DNA of 64,000 nucleotides from Rotaria socialis. Its lineage: Eukaryota; Rotifera; Eurotatoria; Philodinida; Philodinidae. A model generated the notes under the pieces. That model was not told the origin of the DNA. It made no database searches and worked only from the letters and a program-made list of their open reading frames with translations. The position numbers and the translations under genes were made by a program. Shown here in pieces: positions 25,452 through 37,629 of the stretch (within the stretch, counting starts at the first letter, position 1; the number at the start of each line of letters is the position of its first letter). The DNA is taken from contig CAJNYU010003300.1 in the NCBI GenBank assembly GCA_905331475.1, forward strand, positions 1-64,000. The letters run 5' to 3'.

Positions 25452-27635
25452 TTAAACGTCTTTAAATGTTTGATTTCCATAAGTATCGTTTGATGGCCGA
25501 GATTCAAGTAATAATCCATGGTGACGTGCTGTTAATTCGGAGGGTGTATGAGACGATGAAAGATCATCATGTTTTAATGGAGTTAAATTGGGTTCACTTC
25601 GAACTAATGGTAAAATAGTTTCTTTATGTTGAATACGACGTTGATCATATTTGGCCTGGAAGTAAATTAAAAACAAATAAATGATAGATTTCAATGGTAG
25701 ATCTCTTAGTTTAATACTTTCAATGAGGTTTTCTTACCTGGTTGTTTCTATAGAAGAATAATTCATGGATTTAACCGGAAGAGAATCAGTGTGTTTACTC
25801 ACTATGGACACTCGCCGGAAATTGAATTAAATGGAAAGTTAGTTTCAAATAAAAAATAATGTAGGCGTTTAACACAATAGAATGAAAGGAAAAAAGTATC
25901 ATAACCGTCTAAGAATAATAATCATGAGGTTTTTTAAATTAAGTTTTATCTTTTATTTTGGAAAATAGTATTCGACTAATATTCATGTTACCTAATCTTT
26001 TTTTTCTTTTTTTTTTAAAGACGAACAGTTTCTTTGGTCTTAGAGTAATGTAGGAATTACTGATCGGGCTTTAGTTGCTCTTGAAAATAAATGCGAACAT
26101 ATAAATTAAAAAACGTTTTTGTTAATTTATTCATACCGGTAATTGTCAAGTCTATTGTGATTATATGACAAAGAAGTAAAGCAATATAGTAGGTATTATT
26201 CTTCGCATATCTTATGGGAGAAAAAAGTACTCTTTCTATTCGATAGCTGCATCAATTCTTAAGAAGTAATAAAAAAAGATAAAAATTTTCTTCTGAAACA
26301 TTTATTAATACAATGTCTCCAATAAAACTATTCTTGTAATGTGCATTACAATAAAAAAAAGTAGCTATGACTTACTTTATTGTAGAACATAACACCTATT
26401 GCAGCTATACTCATACCAACAACATTAGTTATTGTAACTGGATTTTGTAATATAAATAACGATACACTAATAACGACAATACGCTTCGTACTATTCGCGA
26501 TACTGTAAGATAGTGGTGATACCAGTGATATAATTGTGAAAGCCACAACATTATGTATAAAACTAAGTACACCATCAACAGTTAAAAAAAAGATAGCATG
26601 CAACATTGCTTTGTATTCACGCTAAATTAATAGGAAAAAAACACACAGCATAATTTATTTTTGGGGTTTGTTTGATGGACTTATTTCAATAAAATTATCA
26701 ACTACTCACATATTTTTCATTATAATAAATAGTATATCCATCGAAAAAAAACCAAAATGGCATAAATAGACAAAACCCGATTTTAGCTAGCAATGAAAGT
26801 AACACAAAATGATGAATGGCAATATCTTTCAAAGACTAGAACAACAAAATGAATCATAGAGATACGAGAAAAAAAGATTTCCTATTATTAATTTACTTTT
26901 TTCGAATAAATATTTTGTAATGAAAAACCAAATGTAGAAAGTAAAGCACTAATTAAGCCCGTCATATTGAATGAAAGTTCTGTAACTGATGCTATAACAA
27001 CTCCGACAACAATAGGGATTAGAGTTAAATAAATAGTACTAGTTTGTTTTTCACGCAGTATAAGACGAGATAAAACTCTAGAAATTAAAATAAAAAACAA
27101 ATAATAATAAATAGGAAAGGAAAAGAACAAAAATTTACACAGTAAACAATGGCATTGTTGCTTTTATTGTATGGGAATAAGAAACAGGCACTTTCCAAAG
27201 ACTAACATGAGATGATAATTGTGCAAGAAATTTACCTATTGCCAGTGGTATTATTACTTTAAAATAATAAATACGATTTTGATGAAGATATTCAGGCGGA
27301 GGAACTTTCCATACTCTATAAAAATAAATATTTTTAATTAAAAACTAAAACTCACAATAATTCTACAAACTGCATAAGTGGAACACAAAGAATCCATATG
27401 CTTAATAATTGTGCAAGTGTAACTGTTAATGGAAACGGAAATACTTCGAGTAGCTCTTTGACAATAACATTGCCTACTGCTGATGAACCTATATGATAAG
27501 ATTTAACGATTATAAATTATTCAATTTATATTTCAACTCACTGTACCAAACCAGGCATAATGAACCAATTTGGAAGCATTCAAATAATAACGAGTGTCGG
27601 TGTGAAGTCATAGTTTCAGTATGAGTTTCAGTCAT
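25452..27635 (-). CDS. SLC35E1: SLC35E1-like nucleotide-sugar/triose-phosphate transporter
   Basis: Seven exons join in phase (27635-27542, 27488-27356, 27315-27139, 27077-26897, 26835-26710, 26621-26376, 25655-25452) to give 386 residues. The product has about ten hydrophobic helices of the TPT/DMT fold. Characteristic blocks include [49 protein letters not shown] and [19 protein letters not shown]. The hydrophilic C-terminal tail ends GNQTFKDV. A stop codon sits immediately before the chosen ATG, so the start is well defined (a second ATG lies eight codons in). The protein most likely resides in Golgi or ER membranes; the substrate of SLC35E1 is not firmly known. The last intron (720 nt) is long. 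The gene is convergent with CELF, with 487 bp between stops. Confidence 0.95.
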
Positions 27636-28266
27636 TCAATTGATAGACCGATAATAATTGAGTATCTGTTTATTACTCATTTTTCGGCGTGTCTATAGCT
27701 GAAACATATGGACATGAAAATCATAAGAATATTAATATGAAAATAAGCTGTTGTCAGCTCTATTTAGTACTCAAGTATATATACAAACCAATGATTTATG
27801 AATATATATTATTATGCATGCTTGCATTGCATACCCTGTTCTGCGTTACAATGCGTATTGATATATACTCTTTAGTAAATATGACCGAGTACTCGGAATA
27901 GATGTCGTATGAAATCACACTGTTCCGAGCGGTATAGTGATCAATGAATACAATCACTATACGATTAAAAGCGATTTACGATTCATTCCAATGAAATGAA
28001 GATATTCGTAAGGTAACTTCTTTTGGATAGAATTCATTAAAAATCAATTTCATTATTTTTACTTTTACTGATACGATACAAATGTATCACTACAATTTTA
28101 ATGCAGAAGAATCGTCATGAACTGAACAAGTCACCTCTAATGCTATCTTTTATGTGCTATTATTCATTGAAACATACAATGGCTGATTGTTTTCAACAAG
28201 AATTTATTGTACTGTTGAACTTAGTAGTAGATTAGTATTTTTACGTAAAAGTGTTTCACAATATAT
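27636..28266. other. Intergenic, presumed SLC35E1 5' region
   Basis: AT-rich, with no exon or structured repeat recognised. Confidence 0.5.
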
Positions 28267-28554
28267 CCCAGGCCATGGAGGTACGGCGGGAAACGGCCGG
28301 CAAGCAAAGGAAGCACTGGAAAGTAGAAACATTATTCCGGTCGGAAATAGCCGGATTATTTTCCTGCGGATTCCGGTCAGTTTCCTCTAATTTCCGGCTA
28401 GATGTTGACCGGAATACACCGGAAAAAAAATCCGTCAACTCCCGATCGGAATACTGCTCCCACTTCCCAGCGTTTTCCGGCTAGATACGCTGATTTTTGC
28501 GCATCTTTCCAACCAGTTTCTACAGTATCCGTCCTCCGGAATCATTGAACTGGG
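28267..28554. mobile_element. GC-rich MITE, CCGGAA subfamily (copy E)
   Basis: A GC-rich island in AT-rich DNA. It starts CCCAGGCCATGG and ends with the inverted form of CCCAGTTCAATGATTCCGG, flanked on both sides by AT. The interior carries many CCGGAA/TTCCGG words, and a block (AAAAATCCG...CGGAATACTGCT) recurs at about 31196-31230. No coding capacity. The ends match a family of short elements elsewhere in the window. Confidence 0.6.
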
Positions 28555-28686
28555 ATAGATTTGACATCTAGAAAGGTTGAATAAAAAATAACAAAAGTAA
28601 AGCACTTAAAAACTGTTCATAAGTTCCATCATGCTATAATTTATAAAAATCAATAAAAGAAATATCATCACACAATCAATTATGTG

Positions 28687-28810
28687 CCAGGGCGATCATT
28701 CAGACTCTCTGAATCGGCGTCTTAAAAGGTCTGAAACGACTATAAAACACTTATCGTTTTTAACATTATCTTCATCATGCTTTTGGCCAAACAAATTACG
28801 GATAGCGTAG
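28687..28810. mobile_element. Fragment of the same MITE family (copy D)
   Basis: It starts CCAGGGCGATCATTC and shares, with mismatches, the order of motifs in the copy at 37130: GATCATTC, then CTTAA, then CTGAAACGNCTATAAAA. The right end was not found, so the limit given is approximate. Confidence 0.45.
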
Positions 28811-29269
28811 TAAAAAAATTCCACAAAGTAAGTTTCTTTCAATCGAATATGTACAAAATTCAGATTTTAACATGAGACAGGTGTGTTTTAGTCTATTTTT
28901 AATGTGCCTATTAAGAACATTTATGTTTCAAAATGAAACACTAAAATGACAATGATACATTTGTGCATATAATTTCAATATTTCATCTGAATTTATCTCG
29001 AGATCTTTATGAATGTATGCAGCAGCAAGTTCGTCTAGCCTATATTTTGTTTCATTATAGACCGACAGTAGCTTCTAAGTCAAAATAATTAACTTACAAT
29101 AAAAATATACAAGAAGCGATTCTTTTTTCTGGTTCATAATTCTTCATAGAAAGGATAAGTAAAGAGTGTATGTATCATTCTGGTGAGGAAAAACAGTTAC
29201 TATCTATAATTCAAAAATAAATAAACAGTTCTAAAAACAAAATTTCAGTGGATGAAACTCAAAATGAGA

Positions 29270-29545
29270 TGGGCAATTACCCATTCGCCTGCCCGTGGGA
29301 AAAATTTCGTTACTTTTCAATGCTGCAAAAAGCGTTAACGCTGGCCGGTTTAATGCGTCCCGCAGTTATTGAATCGGTTAAAAACGCCGCGAGATTATGT
29401 ACTTTTTGTTTTCATCCTGACATAGTGGCTCCCAAGCGCGTTTTGAGTAAATGGGAAAATTGATTTGACGCCTGTGTTACCATAGGAAACGCCGCGCAAC
29501 AGGTTAAATCGGTCAGCATTAACGTGTTTCGCAGTGAATATATCT
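29270..29545. other. GC-rich segment of unknown origin
   Basis: Composition rises sharply, with repeated CGCCG, CCGGTTTAATGCG and AACGCCGCG words. A 71-codon ORF (29248-29463) crosses it but matches nothing I recognise. The repeated words suggest a transposable-element fragment rather than a gene. Confidence 0.35.
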
Positions 29546-29742
29546 TAATTTTTTTATCCCATGGGTCGTCCTTGGTTACGCCGTTGATTGAATAACATCA
29601 CATTCCATCGTATAGAGAACAAAAACCTATTGGTAAGCGAACATGAAAAGTACGTGCGCATGTCAAAATATCATAGATGTCACAATACCTTTAAACTGAG
29701 TATCGTGATTTGGAAGTCATAATACCCGTCGAATTCTTTTGG

Positions 29743-30095
29743 GGGTATTACCCCTAGGGTATCCATTTCGACATAACTGTATTTCAAGTTGAGGAATTTG
29801 AGTTGTTTTTAGGGTATTACTATGGGTGTTAATTTACAGTTTATTTAATTTATATTTAAATTCGCAAAAATTAAAATACAATTTTTTGATTAAATTCTAC
29901 CAAGTTAGATTTAAGATTTGAATTGAGATTTAATTTTTTTTAGTCTTAAATTTAATGAATTGTTTCGATGGGTACTCATCATCTCTATCGGGAAAGTTCC
30001 TGACGGTACACTAGGGGTAATATCCCAAAACAACTCAAATTCCTCAACTTAAAACATATACTTATATCGAAGTGGATACCCAAGGGATAATACAC
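29743..30095. mobile_element. Foldback MITE of about 350 bp
   Basis: The two ends are long imperfect inverted repeats of about 80 bp: GGTATTACCCCTAGGGTATC...CAAGTTGAGGAATTTGAGTT on the left and its reverse complement at about 30012-30095. The middle is AT-rich and non-coding. A target duplication was not resolved. Confidence 0.65.
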
Positions 30096-30386
30096 CGAAT
30101 GTTTATAAAGTATGTTTAGCTGGGGGAAAAGTCGTTACCCGGTGTAACAGGATTATGACATCACTCTCGAATATGGGAGAAAGGCATCTGGAAAATAAAT
30201 AAGTAGCAAGCAGTATTGATATTATCCCAAAGTTAGCCGAAATCTCCGGAAAAAAATTGTAAAATTTAGAGCCGGCCAAGTATCAGATATTTGCTCAATA
30301 TTTCTTATAAATAGACCGTAAAACAGAAAATACGGCGAGAATACGCTCGCAAATCGTTGACATCCAGGGCACGCACGCTCACCAGG

Positions 30387-31309
30387 CAGTGGCGGATCCT
30401 GGAATTTTTAGAGAGGATGGCGCTTTCTAAATTATATAATACGACGTAGAGAAATGTTTTTCGAAAATATATAAATCAAAGTACTACAGTTTTCTTTCCA
30501 TTGCTTATTTAATTTTTGCGCAGTATATCTATAATTTCATGGAAAAAACAACTTTTTTAGAAATGAAGTTGCGCCATAAAACCTAAAAGCTAATCGACTA
30601 CTGAACTTAGCGAATTCATCGGTGCAAATTAGTTATAATTAACCAGATTTTTCTAATTACTTATTTTCATGATTTTTTTGTGAAACTTTTATTATTAAAC
30701 CAAAAAAGTTTTCGAACGTTTGACACCAAAATCGTGTGGTTTATTTTCTTATTGAAAGATATTATTTGGTGAATATAAGAATCGCAGAAACATTTCGGGT
30801 AGCACTTTAAAAAAGACAGAAATGAAGCTGAAAACGAACAAACGCTATTTATATTTTTTGATCTACTACTCACGTAATATTCAAGATGATGACAATCAAC
30901 TATAGTTTTCCGATTCCTATCGGCTATTCATTTATTTTCGACCTTCTAATATTATTTAAACCTTTAAAAATATTTCGTTGTCCCATCTATTCTCAGGGGG
31001 GGTGGCGAGCGCTGGGTAGCCGAACTGCCCAGGTCGAACATTCCGCCCACCGGATCCCGTAAGATACTGCAGGAAAACACGGGAAATCGCTGGAATCTGG
31101 GAGCAGTATTCCCACCAAAAACACGACCGGACTTTTCCGGCGGATTCCTTCCAAAATCTGGTGCTTTCCGGCAGGAATTGATCGGAAATCGCCGGAAAAA
31201 ATCCGAAATTTTTCCAACCGGAATACTGCTTCCACAAAATCAACAGAAGTAACTGGAACCGGCCGTTGCCAGGCCGAACTGTTCGACCTGGGTGGTAGAT
31301 CCGCCAGTG
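30387..31309. mobile_element. hAT-like non-autonomous element
   Basis: The left end CAGTGGCGGATCCTGG and the right end GATCCGCCAGTG form a terminal inverted repeat of the kind seen in hAT transposons. The flanks are an 8-bp near-perfect target duplication, TCACCAGG (30379-30386) and ACACCAGG (31310-31317). No transposase ORF remains. A second, GC-rich MITE (31028-31292) lies nested near its right end. The DNA on either side is itself MITE-like (ends CCAGGGC at 30364 and GCCTGGG at 31369), so this is a transposon inside a transposon. Confidence 0.75.
31028..31292. mobile_element. GC-rich MITE, CCGGAA subfamily (copy A)
   Basis: A 265-bp unit with inverted ends CCCAGGTCGAACATTCCG (31028) and CCGAACTGTTCGACCTGGG (ending 31292). 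TG occurs on both flanks. A smaller internal palindrome pairs GGGAGCAGTATTCC with GGAATACTGCTTCC. It shares its interior with copy E at 28267. Confidence 0.65.
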
Positions 31310-31952
31310 ACACCAGGATTCCGATCAAATCCGGACCGGAATCCAGAAGCTAGGATTGAGTGGCCTGGGCATGTATTACGATCGAGTACGATATACTAAT
31401 ACGATCGTTTACGGTGAAGTTATAGTACATTACAGAGGTTTGTAACTGTCCTCCTGGGATATGAACAGCTCTGTGGAAAAGGTGGTTATGAGGAAATTTG
31501 ACAATAAGATGAAACAAAACTGAAAAAAATTCACATTTTTTCTCAATTATAACTCAATTAGTGTTGTATTATTTAATGGAGGATATATTATCATGAAAGT
31601 GTCTTACATAAAATAAATAGATATTTTTCGAAGCAAATCGCTTTTTAGTAATTGTATTCATGTCATAATAATGTCAGAAGAGGGGAGATCTTTTTCATAC
31701 ATTTATTTTATAAGTGCATGTGCTTGATGCTAGCGCCCTCTTTTTCGCCTTATAGAGGTTCGATGTCATTCTAACGCAATGGAAAGAAAGTGTATTACGT
31801 CAAAAAAAATATATATCTCGATTATTTTAACCATTTTATTGTTGTCTATCGGCCACGATATTTATTTCTATTACATATTTGCTTATTTCGAAACATTTTA
31901 CTATTAAAATAAGCAGCTTGTATTTTTCATTATCTACCAATACAAAAAAAAG

Positions 31953-34900
31953 ATGAACAATATCGGAAATTTTAATAATGGTCCACCTGCTGCACTAATG
32001 TCCTTTCCATTTCCTATGCATAATCCACAACAGCATCCGTCACTAATGGAACAAACATATATGAATCAAACACCACAACATTTTCAATCCCAGCCGCCTC
32101 GTTTTTACAATTCGAGACCAGCAGTATGCTTAGTTCTATTTAAAGTTTTTATGCTACAAAATAAAATTAATTTTAGATGCAACCACCAAAATCTGAAAAA
32201 CGCAAACAAGAAATAATAACATGTGATGCCTGTGGGATTGAAGTTAATTCACAACAAATGATGGATGCTCATATTCGTGGTCAAAAACATATTAAAAAAA
32301 TGAAACTTAAAATATCAACTGTGACTTCACCAACTACCACTGATGTTGAACAAAAACCATTATGTCTACCTGTAGAACCCGTAATGAGCACACCAGTTGA
32401 ACCTGTACTATTGGCTGAGCCAAATCCACCTCCTCCAGCTTCTATGGTTGTTAAACCATCATCAACTAGCGACAAAAGTGTTTTACAATTACTGAACGAA
32501 TTAGCAAAATTTAATAAAGTTTGAAAAATAAACTAGCAATAACTTCATTTTTTTCTTCTTTCGTTCTTCAGGTAAATGCTAAATATGACTTAGTTAAAGA
32601 AACTGGCCCGGCACATTGTAAACAATTTGAAATACGATTAACAATTGCTGACGAAGCTTATACAGGTATCGGAACAAGTATTAAACGAGCCCAACAAGTT
32701 GGTAAGTTCAACTAACACAGAAATTGACATTTGAAATAAATCTTTACGGTTTAGCTGCGGAACAAGCGTTACAAACAACGGCATTAAAAAGACCTGAACT
32801 GACACAACGTGGATCACATTCAGCAAGAACATCGCGTGGAGGAGCTGGCCGAGGAAGTGAGTTCATGTCTTCACTTTGTTCTATTAATGAAAAAAAAAAG
32901 ATTTTATGTTGAGATTTAAAGTAAGTTTAATATTGATTCATTTTATAGTTACTGGCTGATACACATGCTTATTAATAAATGGTTATCAATATAAACGAAC
33001 GAAGCTCGTTCACTTTCTTTTTTATTTGAATAATTGATAGAGAGAAAAAATAATAATGAGAGAAGACAATAATATCTCTCTATTCCCATGGATTTTAATC
33101 TGCCTAAATCTATCTTCTTTGTTGTTATTACTATTATTAGTAAATTTGATTAAGCGCTAATTCGATGGGCAGATCGAATTCCAGCGCGAATAAGAAAAAT
33201 CATAAATACTTCTACTCACTTTCAATTCATTCAAAAAAAAGAAATAGAAAAAGCATCAGCACTGGATAGGTGGTAAGTGTATTTAAAATAGATCAAATGA
33301 GAAAACTTGATTATAGACAAATCAAAGAATAAAGTTACCTACTAAAAAATAAGAATACTTTCTAAAATCAAGTTTTTTCTTAGTAATTAGTTTTGATCGT
33401 ATTTAGTCATGTTTATTTATCTTTTAGCGTACTCAAACATTCGTCAGCAATATCCACCACCGCCACCACAACAACAACAACAGCCACGACCAAAACCATA
33501 TACACCCACAGGAGGACAACAACAAGCAGTGTCAAATAATGAAAATTTATTTCAAAATTTAATTAATCATAAATGTGAAGAAATCTGTGAAAATGAAAAC
33601 ACAATAATAACCTTACATCGTTTTGTTGAGGATATTGAACGAGCATTAAAAACTGTATCTGATAAAATCATGGAAACTTGCAAATTGAATAATGTTACTG
33701 TTGTACCACAATTACCAGACAATGTTAAATTAAATAGTGTCGAACAACTTAATGAAGATCCAAGTGAATCATTCCGGTAAATCATTCAAGATGAATATCA
33801 TGATAACATTATTCTTTTTTTTTCCTTTTTTATACATAGAATGTTAAAAGGTGCTATGAAAGTTTCAACATTAGCTATGCGTCTTTTCCTTAAAACCGAT
33901 TATGAATATTCATTAGTACTTATATGTGCTAATAAGCCAACTGTAGCATTACTCAATGAAGTTTGTCAAGAATTAAGTATTGGATTAAATGCTCAAGCTA
34001 TAGCAGCTATTCAACTAGATTCAAACGCAGAACAATCAACACCAATAAGCTATCAAGTACAAGCAGATATTCATGATGCGTGTCTTACTGTTCAATGCAG
34101 TCTTTTGCCGAACCATATAATTAAAATTATGTTAACATCACCAGTATTTCGCAGTGAAAATTTTCTTAATCTCGATGATATGAGTGGTCAAGAAATAGCT
34201 GATTTAAATCCGGATCCAATCGATATGTTAGATAAAAATAAATGTTTAGAAACAGCAGCTGAAATACGTAAGTAAAGAAATTTATTAACTTTTATCTACA
34301 TCGATAAAATTCACTTTAAGCTGACAGACGGTTTCCAAAGAATCTGAAAGCACAACGATAAATTTTCTCAGTTCTTTTTGCCTTGTCATCGGTAACACTG
34401 ATAAAAATAAATGAATTGTAATCTATTTGCCAAATATAAAGAAAAATATTTTCTCTAGAATTATGAACTGATTGAATCGACATGCTCATTCTCTTTTCTT
34501 CTTTGTCGATGAAAAAAAGTTAGAAGAAAATAGTTTTTTTTTAAGATTTCGAAGATATCTACCCATAGAAATAAGATGCTTCCTAGCCGATTAAAAAGAA
34601 GCACTCGAGCGATTAATGCGTTAGACAAAAAGCAAACTAATGACTGAAAGCACGCCTTACAAAAATCATTTATTACTCAGTTTCTTCGATATAGAATAAT
34701 TTAATTTTTCTCATTTATTTAAGGTCATTCCAATTGGTTTTCCCGATGTATGCTTGAAAATAATTCAAATTTAATTGTTCTTCGGCTTCTGCGAGATTTG
34801 CAATATAATCAAACGCCATTATCATCGCTTAATCTTTGGTGTCTTACTTTACTTGTTTACAAATGTCAATACCAACCACCGAACTCACCAACGAATTTGT

Positions 34901-35166
34901 TTCGTTCAGTATTTGCTTGTTTAAGTAGTGGTATTCTTTTACCAAATCGTATTGGTCCTGGTATAATTGATCCATGTGAAAAAGAAGTTGTTGATGCCAC
35001 CGCTTATTTAACCACAGAGGAACGTTTTAATTTAACAAACTATGCGCAAACTATACTTCGTTTAATTAGTTTTGAAAAATATGATACACTATTTCATTTG
35101 AAATCAAATCAAACCGGACAATCGTCAAATGATTTAGCATTAGACAATAACAATTTCGAACAATAA
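31953..35166 (+). CDS. Zinc finger-dsRBD-DZF protein (ZFR/ILF family)
   Basis: Seven exons join in phase (31953-32123, 32177-32518, 32572-32701, 32755-32856, 33428-33776, 33840-34267, 34724-35166) to give 654 residues. A C2H2 finger of the RNA-binding U1/matrin type spans 73-95 (C73, C76, H89, H95 in CDACG...HIRGQKH). One dsRBD spans about 156-226 (LLNELAKFNK, KETGPAHCKQF, SIKRAQQVAAEQAL). An Arg/Gly and Pro/Gln linker follows. A DZF nucleotidyltransferase-like dimerisation domain runs from about 280 to 630 (LKGAMKVSTLAMRLFLK, VFACLSSGILLPNR, DPCEKEVVDATAYL). DZF proteins (ILF2, ILF3, STRBP, ZFR) form nuclear RNA-binding heterodimers. Vertebrate ILF3 and STRBP place dsRBDs after DZF, and ZFR has fingers without a dsRBD, so this order is unusual. 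AATAAA overlaps the stop codon. Confidence 0.93.
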
Positions 35167-36245
35167 AAGACTTTCATGATAAATAACTACTGTTTTTCTT
35201 TTTCTTCTTGATATTCTTTGTGTGTACGCTATGTCATACAAATTACTAAAAACAATAAATAGTTTGGCTTTTAGAATGGAAAAGTTTTCATAGAAATCAT
35301 CGTATACAGAATAGAAAGATTTCTATTGCGATCTGCGAATTATACTAATGTTTGACGTTCTATTGAATTATCATAACAGAGAGACAAGTTACTGTTAGTC
35401 AAAACAAGATGTCTAGACACTGCAAGTTACGCAACGATTGTTTTTGTGACTTATTTTTTTTATATCAAAATAGTTTTTCACACAAAACCCAGCTCTTATG
35501 TATCGGTTTTGGAACCATTTATGCTTCAAGTTAAATGTCACTATAGTTTCTACTGTTCTATGTAATGAGATTATCTTTCTCGTAGGAATATGAGATAAAT
35601 AAGTTTTTATTCTGAGTACTTTAGTACGGAAAATCTGAAATCTAGACATCACTGTTGTCATCCACTTGCCAGTAGTATCGTATTGATTTTACGTACTCGC
35701 ACATATTTTGTCGTCGACAACAAAGATCGATACTCATCTGTCAATAGGCTTCTACTTAAGTAATAAGAAAAGCAAAACTAAATTGAATCTATTTATAACT
35801 TCGTTTTATTTAAAATTGAATTCACCAGCAAAATATTTAATTGAAGCAAATTAAAATTTTTCAATCAAGAAATGTAAAATTCACTAAAATCAATAGTACA
35901 GCGGTGATTGTTATCACTACTAACTTCATTAACAATCAAATTGATAATCAAAATTGATGAAATCTCACACAAGAAACATTAAATACTTTATACATTAGTA
36001 TTGAAAATAGCAGATATTGCATTAGTTGGTGTTGAATGTAAATACAAGGAGCACGATAGTTATTAAAGAGGAAAAGGGGTGTGATTGTATGCACTATTTT
36101 GATATTCAGCATCGACAGCAATGAAAAACAACATTAAATATCATGATATACAGATCAGAAGTATTGATAGCACTATGTTTATCCCGGCATACAAAATAAA
36201 CTAGTAGCGGTAGGAAACCAATCTCAATGTTTTGATTGCACACAT
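35167..36245. other. Intergenic, no gene seen
   Basis: AT-rich 3' flank of the DZF gene. A 15-bp stretch near 35656 is shared with the region near 5476. Confidence 0.5.
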
Positions 36246-36252
36246 ATGTATA

Positions 36253-37624
36253 TGCAGTACTGGCCAAAATTATAGAACCATCTGCTTGAGTGACGTTATT
36301 TCTTCTCCATCGATAGTTTTAGAGTATTGAACATAGAAAAGCTAGTATGATAATATATAGATTCGAAAGTACTCTATTCAAATATGTACTTATACTTTCA
36401 CACTCTCAATGTGAACTTTGAGAAAAAAATTGATTAGAAAAATTTGTTGATTTTTGCCTGGCCAAAATTATAGAACCATTCTCCGAGTTTCGTCGTTTTC
36501 TTATCATGATGATTTCAATCTTTCTTTAATGCCACGCTGACTGACAAAGAAGTACGTTCCGACAATGTTTAAATACTGTACTTTCAAAAATATTTTATTC
36601 TCGAGTTTCAGAGGAAGTCTTATTTTTCAAGTCAAAATGGCTGTAAAACATGATTTTTCTTTGGTATTTTTGTTGAAAAGTTTAAAGTAAGGATACTAAT
36701 CATTTGTAGGCAGTGGATTTGAAGAGAAACTATTCATAGCTTCAAAATGAGACGTTGGCTTGCTCATTGTACCATTTCGTTCCGAAGATTACACATGGTA
36801 ACAAAAACAAATCTTTAAGAAAGCTAAAAAATGCTAAATGATAACTATAAATCATCTTCGCAACAGTAACTGACATTTAATCAATCACTTGCTGAATATA
36901 AAACCTTGCGATAGCCGTCGGCAACACGTATTAATATCCGACGGAAATAGAGCTATTACACTTCTATGTTAATGGTGCAAAGACGAATAACCGAAAACTC
37001 CTTTTTTTTTGGCGTTATTAAAGATTTTTCTGTTACCATGTGTATCTTCGGAAAGAAATGGTACAATGAGCAAGCCAACCTCTCATTTTGAAGCTATGAA
37101 TAGTTTCTCTTCAAATTCACTGCCTACAACACAGGACAATCATTCCGACCGCCGAAGCGGTCATCTTAACAGACCTGAAACGGCTATAAAAATAGAATAA
37201 TAAGGCGTTAATTTTCACTTTATTTCGCCGTAATCCGTCAGACCGCTTTTTCCGCTAGAAAACGGCCATCGTTTTTAACAGTATATTCGTCGCTTTCCGT
37301 CAGCTCGGAAAACGGCGCAGTTTTACATCGTTTTTACGGCCATTTACGCACCGTTTTCTTGGACCTTGGAAATGATTAGTATCCGTACTTTAAACTTTTC
37401 AACAAAAATACCAAAGAAAAATCACGTTTTACAGCCATTTTGGCTTGAAGAATAAGACTTCCTCTGAAACTCGAGAATAAAATATTTTTGAAAGTACAGT
37501 ATTTAAACATTGTCGGAACGTACTTCTTTTTCAGTCAGTGTGGCATTAAAGAAAGATTGAAATCATCATGATAAGAAAACGACGAAACTCGGAAAATGGT
37601 TCTATAATTTTGGCCAGTACTGCA
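36253..37624. mobile_element. Palindromic Tc1/mariner-type element with a nested MITE
   Basis: The outer ends are perfect inverted repeats (CAGTACTGG then CCAAAATTATAGAACCA) flanked by TA, as for Tc1/mariner insertions. A second copy of the terminal motif occurs at about 36458. From there an arm of about 350 bp is matched, in inverted order, by 37042-37624: shared words include ACCATGTGTATCTTCGGAA-like, CAAAATGAGA, CATTTGTAGGCAGTG and CTCGAGTTTCAGAGGAAG. The right arm is interrupted by a 240-bp MITE at 37130-37369. No transposase ORF is present. Confidence 0.75.
37130..37369. mobile_element. GC-rich MITE (copy C) nested in the palindrome
   Basis: The limits are set by comparing the two arms of the palindrome: the intact left arm reads straight through where the right arm is split. 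The insert runs from CACAGGACAATCATTCCG to CCTTGG and is flanked by AA on both sides, giving a 2-bp duplication. It is GC-rich with repeated CGTTTT/AAAACGG words and no coding capacity. Confidence 0.75.
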
Positions 37625-37629
37625 TATAC

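Noticed and set aside
29248..29463. 71-codon ORF in the GC-rich island as a bacterial-type gene
   Set aside because: Short, no recognisable domain, and the underlying DNA has repeated words typical of a mobile-element fragment.
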